A DNA stretch of 64,000 nucleotides, taken from NCBI GenBank assembly GCA_028285035.1, contig JANQQF010000006.1, positions 1-64,000 of the forward strand, given 5' to 3'. Below are positions 25,493 to 33,644 of the stretch, one piece after another; the stretch's first letter is position 1; each line of letters opens with the position of its first letter. The notes beneath the pieces are model-generated. The model was not told where the DNA came from, searched no databases, and saw nothing but the letters and a program-made list of their open reading frames with translations. Position numbers and translations under genes: made by a program. Source of the stretch: Phycisphaerae bacterium (lineage in GTDB: Bacteria > Chloroflexota > Anaerolineae > 4572-78 > J111).

Positions 25493-26491
25493 ATGTCCAC
25501 TATCGCTTTAACCGTCAATGAAATTTATGATCTTGCCTACCAATGTTTGCTAAACAATGGATGTAACGAAGAAAACGCAGCGGCAGCGGCTCGCACCATT
25601 AGCGCTGCCGAGCGAGATGGGGCCATCTCCCACGGCCTATTTCGTCTACCAGGGTATCTCAAATCACTAAAGAGCGGCAAAGTTAATGGACACGCCAAAC
25701 CCAAAGCGGAACATCTCACCCCTGCCGCTATTCGGCTCGATGGGGACAACGGCTTTGCCCCGCTGGCCATCGAATTTGGCACACCGCTTTTGGTTGAGGC
25801 AGCCAGCAATCTAGGCATTGCGGTCCTCACCATCCAAAACAGCTTCCACTTTGCCGCCTTATGGCCTGAGGTAGAAGGCATCGCCGAAAAAGGGCTGGTC
25901 GGGATGGCCTGTACAGCCCACACCCCAATGGTTGCCCCTTACGGAGCAAAAAAAGCATTCTTTAGCACCAACCCCATTGCCTTCGCCTATCCTCGTCCCG
26001 GCCAAAACCCTTATGTTTTTGATATGGCTACGGCTGCTAAAGCCCGAGGCGATATCGGGGTGGCCGCCCGTGATGGGCACGACCTCCCACTTGGTGTGGG
26101 CTTGGACTCAGAGGGCAATCCAACCACGGACGCAAAAAAAATTCACGATGGTGGGGTGATCTTACCCTTTGGCGGCTACAAAGGCTCAGCCATCGCCACG
26201 ATGATTGAGCTCTTATCCGCCGGTCTCGTGGGCGACTACTTCAGCTACGAAGCGGCTGAAAATGATAATCGAGATGGCGGGCCAGCCCGAGGCGGCGAAT
26301 TCATCCTGGCCATGTCGCCCAAGATTTTGGCTGGAGACAATTGGGCTGAGCATAGCGAGGACTTTTTGACCCGACTGGAAAATATGGAAGGGATTCGCCT
26401 GCCCGGTCAGCGTCGCTTTACCAATCGCCAATCGGATACGCCGCGAGACATTAATGCTGAGTTGGTTGCGCAGCTTCGGGCAATGATTTAA
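25493..26491 (+). CDS. LDH2/MDH2 family oxidoreductase (DpkA-like imine reductase or malate/lactate dehydrogenase)
   Basis: A 332-aa protein of the non-Rossmann LDH2/MDH2 family. Recognisable segments are FHFAALWPEVEGIAEKG (catalytic His region), STNPIAFAYPRPG and FGGYKGSAIATMIELLS (NAD(P) binding). The family includes piperideine-2-carboxylate / pyrroline-2-carboxylate reductase (DpkA), ureidoglycolate and malate dehydrogenases. The adjacent FAD amino-acid dehydrogenase and the ALDH7 enzyme favour the imine-reductase reading. GGAGGGGCC lies just before ATG 25493. Confidence 0.85.
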   Translation: MSTIALTVNEIYDLAYQCLLNNGCNEENAAAAARTISAAERDGAISHGLFRLPGYLKSLKSGKVNGHAKPKAEHLTPAAIRLDGDNGFAPLAIEFGTPLLVEAASNLGIAVLTIQNSFHFAALWPEVEGIAEKGLVGMACTAHTPMVAPYGAKKAFFSTNPIAFAYPRPGQNPYVFDMATAAKARGDIGVAARDGHDLPLGVGLDSEGNPTTDAKKIHDGGVILPFGGYKGSAIATMIELLSAGLVGDYFSYEAAENDNRDGGPARGGEFILAMSPKILAGDNWAEHSEDFLTRLENMEGIRLPGQRRFTNRQSDTPRDINAELVAQLRAMI

Positions 26492-26513
26492 TCGCAAAAG
26501 AGGCTTTTAATTT

Positions 26514-26586
26514 TCCACAGATAGACACAGATTTTCACAGATATTTTATTATTTTTTATCTGTGGTCATCTGTATCTATCTGTGGA
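26514..26586. repeat. 73-bp inverted repeat (CCACAGAT type)
   Basis: Two 30-base arms (26514-26543 and 26557-26586) pair at 26 of 30 positions; each begins or ends with TCCACAGATAGA or its complement. It fills the gap between the DpkA-like and DadA-like genes. I recall similar CACAGA-rich palindromes between genes of several phyla. Confidence 0.8.
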
Positions 26587-26605
26587 CCAATAGACGAGGC
26601 TACTC

Positions 26606-27862
26606 ATGAACACAAAAACAGACATCCTCATTATTGGTGGCGGGGTCATTGGGGCGTGTTGTGCGCTGTATCTGACGCGAGCGGGTCGGCAGGTCACGCT
26701 GGTCGAAAAAGCTGGTATTTGCGCAGGAGCCTCGCACGGGAACGCCTGCTGGGTGGCAGCGGGCTACGCGCTACCAACGGCTGCGCCTGGGGTGCTAGGC
26801 CAAGGCTTAAAATGGATGATGGACTCAGGCAGCCCCTTCTACATTAAACCGCGATTTAGTCTGGATTTAGTGCGCTGGTTGTGGGCCTTTCAGGCGGCTT
26901 GCACCCATCAAAAAATGATGGCTGGGACACAACCACTCTTGGCTCTGAACAAACAAAGTTTGCAGATGTTTCGAGATCTAGCTGCCGAACCCAACCTTGA
27001 TTTTGATTACAATGAAATGGGGTTGCTCCATCTACATTTGTCAGAAAAGTATCGCACGGCTGGGGAAAAAGAGGCTGAACTGGTACGTAGCTTGGGGGTG
27101 GAAGCGATTTCACTCGACCGAGATGGCCTCGAAGAACTGGAACCAAAATTACAAGAGGGGATCGAGTCGGGCATCTACTTTCCTCAGCACGCCCATCTTA
27201 ACCCGACAAAGCTGGTTAAAGCGATTGCCGCTCGAGCCGAAAAAGAAGGGGCCTCTATCCTGACCCACACCGAGGTCATCGGCTTTGAAAAAGAGGGCGC
27301 AACGTTGCGTCAGATTGAAACCTCACGAGGCTCGATTATGGCAAATGAAGTGGTGTTAGCCGCCGGGGCGTGGTCGTCGATCTTAGCCAAACAGATCGGA
27401 GCGTCGATCTTGATGGAGCCAGCCAAAGGCTACAGCGTCACCGTGAAAAAGCGATCCGCCGAACAGGGACCCTCACGTCCGCTGGCTGTCGATGACTCGA
27501 AAGTGGCCATTACCCCGCTCGGCCGCGATCATTTCCGATTTAGCAGCACGCTTGAGTTGGCCGGATTTGATCCATCAATCAATCCAAAACGCCTGCAGGT
27601 CAATCGAAAATCGTTACAAAAGGTACTGCCAGATATGGACGCGATTGATGCCGAGGAGCCTTGGTCCGGCTATCGCCCCCTCACCCCAGACGGTCTGCCC
27701 TACATTGGTCGCAGTGAGAAAATCAGCAACTTGATCTTTGCCACAGGGCACGGAATGCTGGGTATCACTCACGGGCCAATCACAGGCAAGCTGGTCACAG
27801 AGATTGTGGCAGGGCAGACGCCATCAATCGATTTAACCCCATTGCGGCCTGAACGGTATTAG
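26606..27862 (+). CDS. FAD-dependent D-amino-acid dehydrogenase/oxidase (DadA-like)
   Basis: A 418-aa flavoprotein of the DAO family with an N-terminal FAD motif (IIGGGVIGACCALYLTRAG, residues ~8-26), VLAAGAWSS in the middle and a C-terminal GYRPLTPDGLPYIGR...GHGMLGITHGP cofactor/substrate segment. Relatives oxidise D-amino acids, D-hydroxyproline or L-pipecolate (AmaA) to imines. With the DpkA-like and ALDH7 enzymes it matches a lysine/pipecolate route, but proline-type substrates are equally possible. It converges on the second homocysteine methyltransferase gene, 14 bp away. Confidence 0.87.
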   Translation: MNTKTDILIIGGGVIGACCALYLTRAGRQVTLVEKAGICAGASHGNACWVAAGYALPTAAPGVLGQGLKWMMDSGSPFYIKPRFSLDLVRWLWAFQAACTHQKMMAGTQPLLALNKQSLQMFRDLAAEPNLDFDYNEMGLLHLHLSEKYRTAGEKEAELVRSLGVEAISLDRDGLEELEPKLQEGIESGIYFPQHAHLNPTKLVKAIAARAEKEGASILTHTEVIGFEKEGATLRQIETSRGSIMANEVVLAAGAWSSILAKQIGASILMEPAKGYSVTVKKRSAEQGPSRPLAVDDSKVAITPLGRDHFRFSSTLELAGFDPSINPKRLQVNRKSLQKVLPDMDAIDAEEPWSGYRPLTPDGLPYIGRSEKISNLIFATGHGMLGITHGPITGKLVTEIVAGQTPSIDLTPLRPERY

Positions 27863-27876
27863 ATGCTTGGTTAGCT

Positions 27877-28761
27877 TTACCCCACAACCTCACGCAGTCG
27901 CTCAATATGCGCTGGTCCAATGCCGCAACAGCCGCCAACCACTTGCACCCCTCGGTCAAGCCAACGTTGGGCATTGGCGGCATAGTCATCCGGTGAGATC
28001 ATATCAATGAAATTCCAATTTGGTGGGGTAAACTCGCCGGAATGGGCATACACGCCAAGGGGACCGGTCCAGTATGACTGAATGACCTCCAGACAGGCAT
28101 CCACGTCTTCGGTCAGGGTGTGCATCACCAGCAACACATCAACCTTAGCCAAAGATACTCCATCTAGAAATTCAGTCAGGGTATGATCACGATTCCACAT
28201 CCCAACCGTGCCTGTCTCATCAACTTTACAGCTCAGGCCTAGCCAAATTGGCAAGTCCGTTGACGCTGCTGCTTCTAGAGCCAGTTGGGTTGACCAGATC
28301 CCATTCATCATTTCCAAAATCATCAAATCAACCTCCAGTTCGGCAAACAGCTGGGCTTGTTTGGTTAACTGCTGGCGAAAAATATTAGCGGGTGGATATT
28401 CCGAACCCAGTCGAGCCGTTGTCAGACTGGCCGCAATTTTCACCTGAGGGGCATTTTGCCGATCTCTCGCCTCTTTGGCTAGCTCGATTGCGCTTGTGTT
28501 CAGTGCTTCAAATTTGTCCCCCAAGCCGATCGGGTCTAACACCTGTTGGGCGGTGGAAAATGTGTTGGCAATGATTACCTCAGCCCCCAGACGAATATAA
28601 TCCTCGTGGATTTGGCGCACAATGTCTGGATGAGTCAGCGCCGCCATCGCGCTCCAGCCTTTTTCAACCATCGGCACCCCGCGCAGTTCGAGTTCGGTGC
28701 CCGTGGCTCCGTCGATTAGAATTGTTGCGCCTTGAGCCAGACTTTCTTTGATTTGATCCAT
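27877..28761 (-). CDS. Homocysteine S-methyltransferase family protein (paralogue 2, altered zinc site)
   Basis: A 294-aa homologue of the BHMT/MmuM family with the starting DGATGTELELRG motif and C-terminal zinc pair C278/C279 (GGCCGIGP). The first zinc ligand, normally Cys in a VNC motif, aligns with His214 in LLVMHT. Paralogue 1 in this window keeps Cys there. The change may alter zinc binding or signal a non-homocysteine acceptor. The next conserved block (VYAHSGEF) is intact. Function beyond family is uncertain. A CCC/GGG-rich palindrome lies upstream. Confidence 0.82.
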   Translation of the reverse strand: MDQIKESLAQGATILIDGATGTELELRGVPMVEKGWSAMAALTHPDIVRQIHEDYIRLGAEVIIANTFSTAQQVLDPIGLGDKFEALNTSAIELAKEARDRQNAPQVKIAASLTTARLGSEYPPANIFRQQLTKQAQLFAELEVDLMILEMMNGIWSTQLALEAAASTDLPIWLGLSCKVDETGTVGMWNRDHTLTEFLDGVSLAKVDVLLVMHTLTEDVDACLEVIQSYWTGPLGVYAHSGEFTPPNWNFIDMISPDDYAANAQRWLDRGVQVVGGCCGIGPAHIERLREVVG

Positions 28762-28826
28762 TTTTGTTCAGATGCTCCTTGAGATCAATTTAGTAGATTG
28801 ATTGGGATTAAGAAAATAAATCGGCA

Positions 28827-28886
28827 ATGTAGGGGTATCCTTTGTGGGCACCCGAAACTGGGCACCCACGAGGGATACCCCTACAT
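28827..28886. repeat. Near-perfect 27-bp inverted repeat
   Basis: Arms at 28827-28853 (beginning ATGTAGGGGTATCC) and 28860-28886 pair with few mismatches around the six-base loop GAAACT. It lies between divergently transcribed genes, where no terminator is needed. The pattern GTAGGGG...CCC resembles a widespread intergenic palindrome seen in several phyla (recollection). Confidence 0.8.
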
Positions 28887-29063
28887 CGAACCACAATTAG
28901 TCAAATAAATTTTTAATATTTATCACTCTGTCGCGTTGCGTCAAGACCTAGCATTGTACGCGGATTGTGGATATTGAGGAATCGGATTGCTGTACATCTT
29001 TTGTGCTCCTGTGTTAGAATAAACCCACTTATTCCATAAAAAATTACGAAGCGGAGCGGTACA

Positions 29064-30191
29064 ATGCTATCAAGACGCAACTTTTTGAAAGGGGCAACAC
29101 TGGTTGCTGGGGGAATGCTAATGGGATGTTCAAGTGATGAATATAGCACGAGTACATACAGCGCAAAGACATACAATGCAAGTACAACTGAGTGGTTTAT
29201 GCCGGATGAAAATGAGCCACACAAACGAACCTGGATGGCGTTTGGGGCCAGTCGCAATATTTGGGGCGATCGATTACTACCCGAAGTGCAACGAAATTTG
29301 GCCACGATTGCCCGCACCATTGCCGAATATGAGCCAGTAACAATGTTGGTTCGAGAAAGAGAGTATGATCTAGCTCAGGAGTTGGTGGGGCCAACGGTCG
29401 AGTTGGTTGTATCCCCATTAGACGATTTGTGGATGCGAGACACGGGACCAGTCTTTGTCATAACAGAGGAAGGACAGCAGGCGGCCATCGACTTCAATTT
29501 TAATGGCTGGGGCAAGAAGCAAGTCCATCGCTGGGACTCCCAGGTCGCTCAGTTTGTAGCGGAACAAGCTGGGGTAGAGGTGATCAACACTGATTTAGTG
29601 TTAGAGGGCGGTTGCATCGAGGTCGATGGACACGGCACGGCCATCATCACAGAAAGTTGTGTCTTAAATGACAACCGCAACCCTGAGGTGAGCAAAGCTG
29701 AATTTGAAGATATCCTGATGCCATTGCTGGGCTTGGACAAAATTATCTGGTTGCCGGGCATCAAGGGGATGGACATCACTGATGGGCATACGGACTTCTA
29801 CGCCCGCTTTGCTGGGCCTGGGGTGGTGCTGGCTGGCTACGAACCCAACCCTGAATATTTCGATCACGAGGTAACCAAACAGCATTTGGAGATACTCCAA
29901 TCGGCCACAGATGCAGCCAATCGCCCCTTAGAGATCATCGTCCTCGAAGGCCCAACCACCATTCGCGAGGAATACGCAACCGACGAATTCGCGCCGGGTT
30001 ACATCGGCTTCTATGTTTGTAATGGAGCCGTCGTAATGCAAGAATTTGGCGATAAGCAGGCTGATGAAGCTGCCAAGCAGGGCGTGCAACAGGCCTTTCC
30101 CGACCGAGAGGTCATCCAGCTCAATATCGACGGCATTGCAGCAGGTGGAGGCAGCATTCACTGCTCAACGCAGCAGGAGCCGTTAGTGTAG
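29064..30191 (+). CDS. Exported agmatine deiminase/peptidyl-arginine deiminase family lipoprotein
   Basis: A 375-aa guanidine-group hydrolase of the agmatine deiminase family, which converts agmatine to N-carbamoylputrescine or acts on peptidyl-arginine. The N-terminus carries a twin-arginine motif (SRRNFLKG), a hydrophobic stretch and a lipobox-like LMGC at Cys22, so it is probably exported folded by Tat and lipid-anchored. Catalytic residues are visible: WMRDTGP (Asp), DGHTD (His) and GGGSIHCSTQQEP (nucleophilic Cys near the C-terminus). Most agmatine deiminases are cytosolic, so export suggests extracellular guanidine scavenging. Confidence 0.87.
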   Translation: MLSRRNFLKGATLVAGGMLMGCSSDEYSTSTYSAKTYNASTTEWFMPDENEPHKRTWMAFGASRNIWGDRLLPEVQRNLATIARTIAEYEPVTMLVREREYDLAQELVGPTVELVVSPLDDLWMRDTGPVFVITEEGQQAAIDFNFNGWGKKQVHRWDSQVAQFVAEQAGVEVINTDLVLEGGCIEVDGHGTAIITESCVLNDNRNPEVSKAEFEDILMPLLGLDKIIWLPGIKGMDITDGHTDFYARFAGPGVVLAGYEPNPEYFDHEVTKQHLEILQSATDAANRPLEIIVLEGPTTIREEYATDEFAPGYIGFYVCNGAVVMQEFGDKQADEAAKQGVQQAFPDREVIQLNIDGIAAGGGSIHCSTQQEPLV

Positions 30192-30223
30192 GTAGTTACT
30201 GGGGAGTTTGTACAATCAACGTT

Positions 30224-30799
30224 ATGAGTCCTTTTGAATATTTGGACACTTTGGGATTAATGTCTTTACCGATAGAAGCCGCTCATCTCTTACAAAAGTT
30301 TGATGCTTCCCCTCGTTTAATTGCTCATCTCATTCTTGTTCACGATGTAGCCCACCAACTCATTGATGAATTACAAAAGGAATGGCCTAATTTCTTATTC
30401 GATAAAGATACCATTCTTTTTGGGGCAGCCACCCACGATATTGGAAAAATAATACATCCGAAAGAATTATCAAACTCAGGTTATCTTCATGAACCAAGTG
30501 GATATGAGTTACTGATCAAGGAAAATGTACCAGAAAATTTAGCGAGATTTACCAAAACACACGGCTATTATAAGGATAACGAAGATTTAAACGTAGAAGA
30601 TTTGTTGGTTATGCTGGCTGATAAGTGCTGGAAGGGAAAGCGTGCCGAAACTTTGGAGCATCATCTTGTAAATAAAATAGCTCAAGTGACCAATGAAGAA
30701 ATGTGGGAAGTGCTGATAATGTTTGATAATATCGTCGAGAGAGTTACGTCACAAGCAGAGCAGCGTCTAGTCTGGCAAGCCCAGTTTTCTGTCAAATAA
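30224..30799 (+). CDS. HD-domain phosphohydrolase
   Basis: A 191-aa HD-superfamily protein. The metal-binding His and His-Asp residues appear in LILVHDVAHQL and ATHDIGKIIHPKEL, and a further His in TKTHGYY. HD proteins hydrolyse phosphate esters, often nucleotides. The specific substrate is unknown. The gene follows the deiminase by 32 bp on the same strand and ends in a strong terminator. Confidence 0.82.
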   Translation: MSPFEYLDTLGLMSLPIEAAHLLQKFDASPRLIAHLILVHDVAHQLIDELQKEWPNFLFDKDTILFGAATHDIGKIIHPKELSNSGYLHEPSGYELLIKENVPENLARFTKTHGYYKDNEDLNVEDLLVMLADKCWKGKRAETLEHHLVNKIAQVTNEEMWEVLIMFDNIVERVTSQAEQRLVWQAQFSVK

Positions 30800-30830
30800 A
30801 AAAGGCGTCGGAACGCGCCGACGCCTTTTT
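30798..30830. terminator. Strong bidirectional terminator
   Basis: A 13-bp stem (AAAAAGGCGTCGG 30799-30811 with CCGACGCCTTTTT 30818-30830) has a six-base loop and A/T tracts on both sides. It overlaps the HD gene stop codon. Confidence 0.9.
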
Positions 30831-30871
30831 GAAAATCGGCTCTTTATCTTTTAGTGGGCTGACATCAACTA

Positions 30872-30944
30872 AGAACCGCAGATTAACAGAAAAATACGGA
30901 TAAACCATCAATAAATCCGCAACATTCTGCCAATCCGTGGTTCT
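30872..30944. repeat. Imperfect palindromic element (AGAACC...GGTTCT)
   Basis: AGAACCGCAGATT (30872-30884) pairs imperfectly with AATCCGTGGTTCT (30932-30944), with further TACGGAT/ATCCGCA complementarity inside. It occupies the gap between the HD gene and the DUF3303 gene. The remaining ~130 bp are AT-rich without clear signals. Confidence 0.5.
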
Positions 30945-31076
30945 GATACAGATGAGACCATCCCCACTTAAAGGCAAAGACCCATTAATAGTTAACTCGA
31001 AGTTAATAACTTTAACAAGCAGGTTAACTCCTTAGTTTTGTATTGATGTCGTAAAACCGTTGGTTGCCTAATCAAC

Positions 31077-31349
31077 TCACAACAATGGCTTGATCATCTC
31101 TGACACCTGTTTAGACGGCACAACTGGCACGATTTCAAATTCGACTAAATCGTGCCATTGTAAAATCCAGGCTTGAAACAAGGCAGAATCATCACACTCC
31201 ATCAGTTGAAAGCAACGATCAAAATTGACTTCGACCCAACTATCGACATATTTCAATCCTTCTGGCAACTGCCGCCCCTGCTCCTGGGCCCGACGATAAA
31301 TTGCACGGGCATCTTGATTTTTGTATCGCTCAATCACCATAAATAGCAT
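31077..31349 (-). CDS. Small DUF3303-like protein
   Basis: A 90-aa cytosolic protein with the ferredoxin-like layout of DUF3303 proteins: MLFMVIERYK at the start, YVDSWVEVNFDRCFQLMECDD in the middle and WHDLVEFEIVPVV near the end. Function unknown; these are dimeric alpha+beta barrel proteins. GAGGAGG lies six bases before the ATG. It is divergent from the GNAT gene. Confidence 0.75.
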   Translation of the reverse strand: MLFMVIERYKNQDARAIYRRAQEQGRQLPEGLKYVDSWVEVNFDRCFQLMECDDSALFQAWILQWHDLVEFEIVPVVPSKQVSEMIKPLL

Positions 31350-31378
31350 TTGATCCTCCTCATAATGAACTTAATAGG

Positions 31379-31407
31379 TTGACAACAATGAGTATAGAAA
31401 TTAGCAT
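31379..31407 (+). promoter_or_regulatory. Sigma-70-type promoter of the GNAT gene
   Basis: TTGACA (31379-31384), 17-bp spacer, TAGCAT (31402-31407); 43 bp before the TTG start codon. Confidence 0.6.
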
Positions 31408-31449
31408 CGTAGTTTAATGGTATCAAAACAATGATCCAAGGGGGGCATC

Positions 31450-31941
31450 TTGACTACAATTAGAGCATTTCAGCCCGAAGATTGGCCTACGGTGCAAGCC
31501 ATTTATCAACAGGGGATTGATACAAAAAACGCGACCTTTCAGACACAGGCGAAAAGCTGGACAGAGTGGGATGAGTCAATGCTAAAAATTTGTCGCTTGG
31601 TCGCAGTGACTGACGGTAAAGTGTCTGGCTGGGCAGCTTTAAGTGGAGTCTCCAGTCGAGCGGTGTATGCCGGTGTGGCTGAAGTAAGTATCTATATCGC
31701 TTCTCATCAACAAGGCAAGGGCATTGGTCGATCACTTCTGATAGAGCTAATTTGTCAATCAGAAAGTGAGGGATTTTGGACTCTACAGGCGGGAATCTTC
31801 CCCGAAAATGAGGGAAGCATCGTGCTTCATCTCAAATGTGGGTTTGCCAAGGTGGGCGTACGTCAGAAGCTAGGGCAAATGGATGGCCGCTGGCGTGATG
31901 TCGTGCTCTTAGAACGAAGAAGTCAAATCGTTGGGGTGTAA
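31450..31941 (+). CDS. GNAT N-acetyltransferase (phosphinothricin-acetyltransferase-like)
   Basis: A 163-aa GNAT protein. The acetyl-CoA binding motif is IASHQQGKGIGRSLL, preceded by the beta strand AEVSIYI and followed by the NEGSIVLH and GF segments of motif B. The layout from IRAFQPEDWPTVQAIYQQG is that of phosphinothricin/methionine-sulfoximine acetyltransferases. No early ATG exists, and TTG 31450 preceded by AAGGGGGG is the likely start. The substrate is unknown. Confidence 0.83.
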   Translation: MTTIRAFQPEDWPTVQAIYQQGIDTKNATFQTQAKSWTEWDESMLKICRLVAVTDGKVSGWAALSGVSSRAVYAGVAEVSIYIASHQQGKGIGRSLLIELICQSESEGFWTLQAGIFPENEGSIVLHLKCGFAKVGVRQKLGQMDGRWRDVVLLERRSQIVGV

Positions 31942-31944
31942 TAC

Positions 31945-33435
31945 TTAGCGCCGAATGATCAGCGGTAAATATTGAAATTTGTCTGTGTTGGTGTCATCAA
32001 CAGTTTCTGCGGTTGCTGTTGGTGTATGAGTATGGGTGGCGGTAGCTGTATTCGTTGGCGTGGCCGTAGCTGTATGGGTTGCTGTCGATGTAGGGGTATC
32101 GGTCGCTACGGGCGTCCAAGTCCCCGTAGGTGTGTTTGTCGGGGTTTTTGTGGGCGTGTGAGTCGAAGTTGCAGTCGGTGTATTGGTCGCCGTGGCGGTA
32201 GGCGTATTCGTCGGGGTGGGTGTTTTAGTTTTTGTTGCTGTCGATGTGTGGGTCGGTGTTGCAGTCTCTGTATTTGTGGCAGTCGGGGTGGCTGTGTTCG
32301 TTGCGGTCGCCGTCGATGTACTCGTTGGGGTTGGGGTTGCTGTATTGGTTGCCGTGGCAGTTGATGTGCTGGTTGGGGTTTGTGTAGGGGTAGCAGTGGG
32401 TTCATCCGCTTCTTTGATCAAGATAATTAGCCCTGTTGTGTCTTCACTGACAAAAAACTGGCCTGCCTGATTAACAACAACATCCTCAATATTGTAAAAG
32501 CCACTACAAAAAACAGATTTACCTCCGCTTGAAGAAACCTTGCGAATTTGCCCGGTGCCATCGCCAGTATCCTCTTCTGCCACATAAAGCGGAAATCCAC
32601 CATTCGCAGAAAAGCTCAAACCTTCAGGACTAGCGAGATTGGTTGCAAACGTACTACGTGAGCCGTTGTTAGGATTAATCTTGAGAATATGTCCTGATAG
32701 CTCATTCGTCACATAAAGCAAGCCATCAGAGCCAATTGTAATACCAGCATAGCTGTATGGGAAGGTGGCGTCATTGACGGTCACAGGTGAATTCGAGGAT
32801 ACGATTGATTTAACCTGACTCCTAACATTAAGAATATTAAAAGGATTCTCGTTCAAATTAAGTGTTTCAAGTGTTGAGGTTGTAAAAAATAGGGTACCAT
32901 CTGAACGCCAGACCACACCCTCTGGATAAACAAGATTAGTAGCAAGCGTGGTTTGGGTCTCATCCGGGGCAATTTTGATTAAACGTCCATTAGAAGTGTC
33001 TTCCACAACGTACAGATTTCCGGCGTTATCAATGGTGAGGCCCTCCGGTCCAGTCAATCCACTCACGACAGTCGTTTTACTTCCATCCGTTCCAATTCGC
33101 TGGATTCGACCAGACAAGCGATCTTCAGCCACATATAATCCACTATTCGCCCCTAACACTAGTCCATCGGGGCTACGTAAATTTTCGGCATAAATTTCAG
33201 CAGCATACCCAGTTGGACAGACAATTCGTGGTAATGGATCACCGACAGTGGAAGCGGGTCTAAAAAATGTTCGGATTGGTGAAGAAGTATCCGAAATTTC
33301 GTCAGCATCGGTCTGAGATACCAGTAACGACAAAGCTATTATTAAGATTGTTATAATAAAAAAAGATTTGTGCTGATATTTTAATTTTTTTGCGACAGTT
33401 TTGGGTGAAAAAGGCATATGAGCGTCAAAGTACAA
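31945..33435 (-). CDS. Secreted beta-propeller protein with Thr/Pro linker and YLP tail
   Basis: A 496-aa exported protein. The N-terminus has a basic region and hydrophobic signal (~20-40). Residues ~70-345 are an NHL/SMP-30-like beta-propeller with repeats of the type [17 protein letters not shown] and [10 protein letters not shown]. Residues ~345-480 are almost only Thr, Pro, Ala and Asn (PTATPT...TNTPTA), an extended wall-spanning linker, and the protein ends in YLPLIIRR. The same type of ending occurs on the multicopper oxidase at the window edge. It is probably surface exposed; ligand or enzymatic role unknown. Confidence 0.82.
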   Translation of the reverse strand: MYFDAHMPFSPKTVAKKLKYQHKSFFIITILIIALSLLVSQTDADEISDTSSPIRTFFRPASTVGDPLPRIVCPTGYAAEIYAENLRSPDGLVLGANSGLYVAEDRLSGRIQRIGTDGSKTTVVSGLTGPEGLTIDNAGNLYVVEDTSNGRLIKIAPDETQTTLATNLVYPEGVVWRSDGTLFFTTSTLETLNLNENPFNILNVRSQVKSIVSSNSPVTVNDATFPYSYAGITIGSDGLLYVTNELSGHILKINPNNGSRSTFATNLASPEGLSFSANGGFPLYVAEEDTGDGTGQIRKVSSSGGKSVFCSGFYNIEDVVVNQAGQFFVSEDTTGLIILIKEADEPTATPTQTPTSTSTATATNTATPTPTSTSTATATNTATPTATNTETATPTHTSTATKTKTPTPTNTPTATATNTPTATSTHTPTKTPTNTPTGTWTPVATDTPTSTATHTATATPTNTATATHTHTPTATAETVDDTNTDKFQYLPLIIRR

Positions 33436-33583
33436 AAATGAGTGTAGATTAGAACAATCTACCCCTCTTTATATCACAACGAGGTTTGAATTTGGTGTGA
33501 ATTCTTAAATTTTGCAATATTGAGGTACAGTTTGACTAACCTATCATCAGATTAAAATCTCTTCTTTTTTAATTTTCCCTACA

Positions 33584-33611
33584 AATAAAAAACGACCCAA
33601 GCGGATCGTTT
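33584..33611 (-). terminator. Rho-independent terminator of the hybrid kinase gene
   Basis: Minus-strand stem AAACGATCC (complement of 33603-33611) pairs with GGGTCGTTT (complement of 33590-33598), with one G-U wobble and loop GCTT, then a T-rich tract (complement of 33584-33590). Confidence 0.75.
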
Positions 33612-33644
33612 ATAAGCGTACTTATCAAGTTTGATCAAGTTAGG

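Noticed and set aside
32020..32400. Apparent tandem DNA repeats (CRISPR-like or microsatellite) in the propeller gene
   Set aside because: The repetition is explained by the Thr/Pro/Ala-rich linker codons; units vary and there are no spacers.
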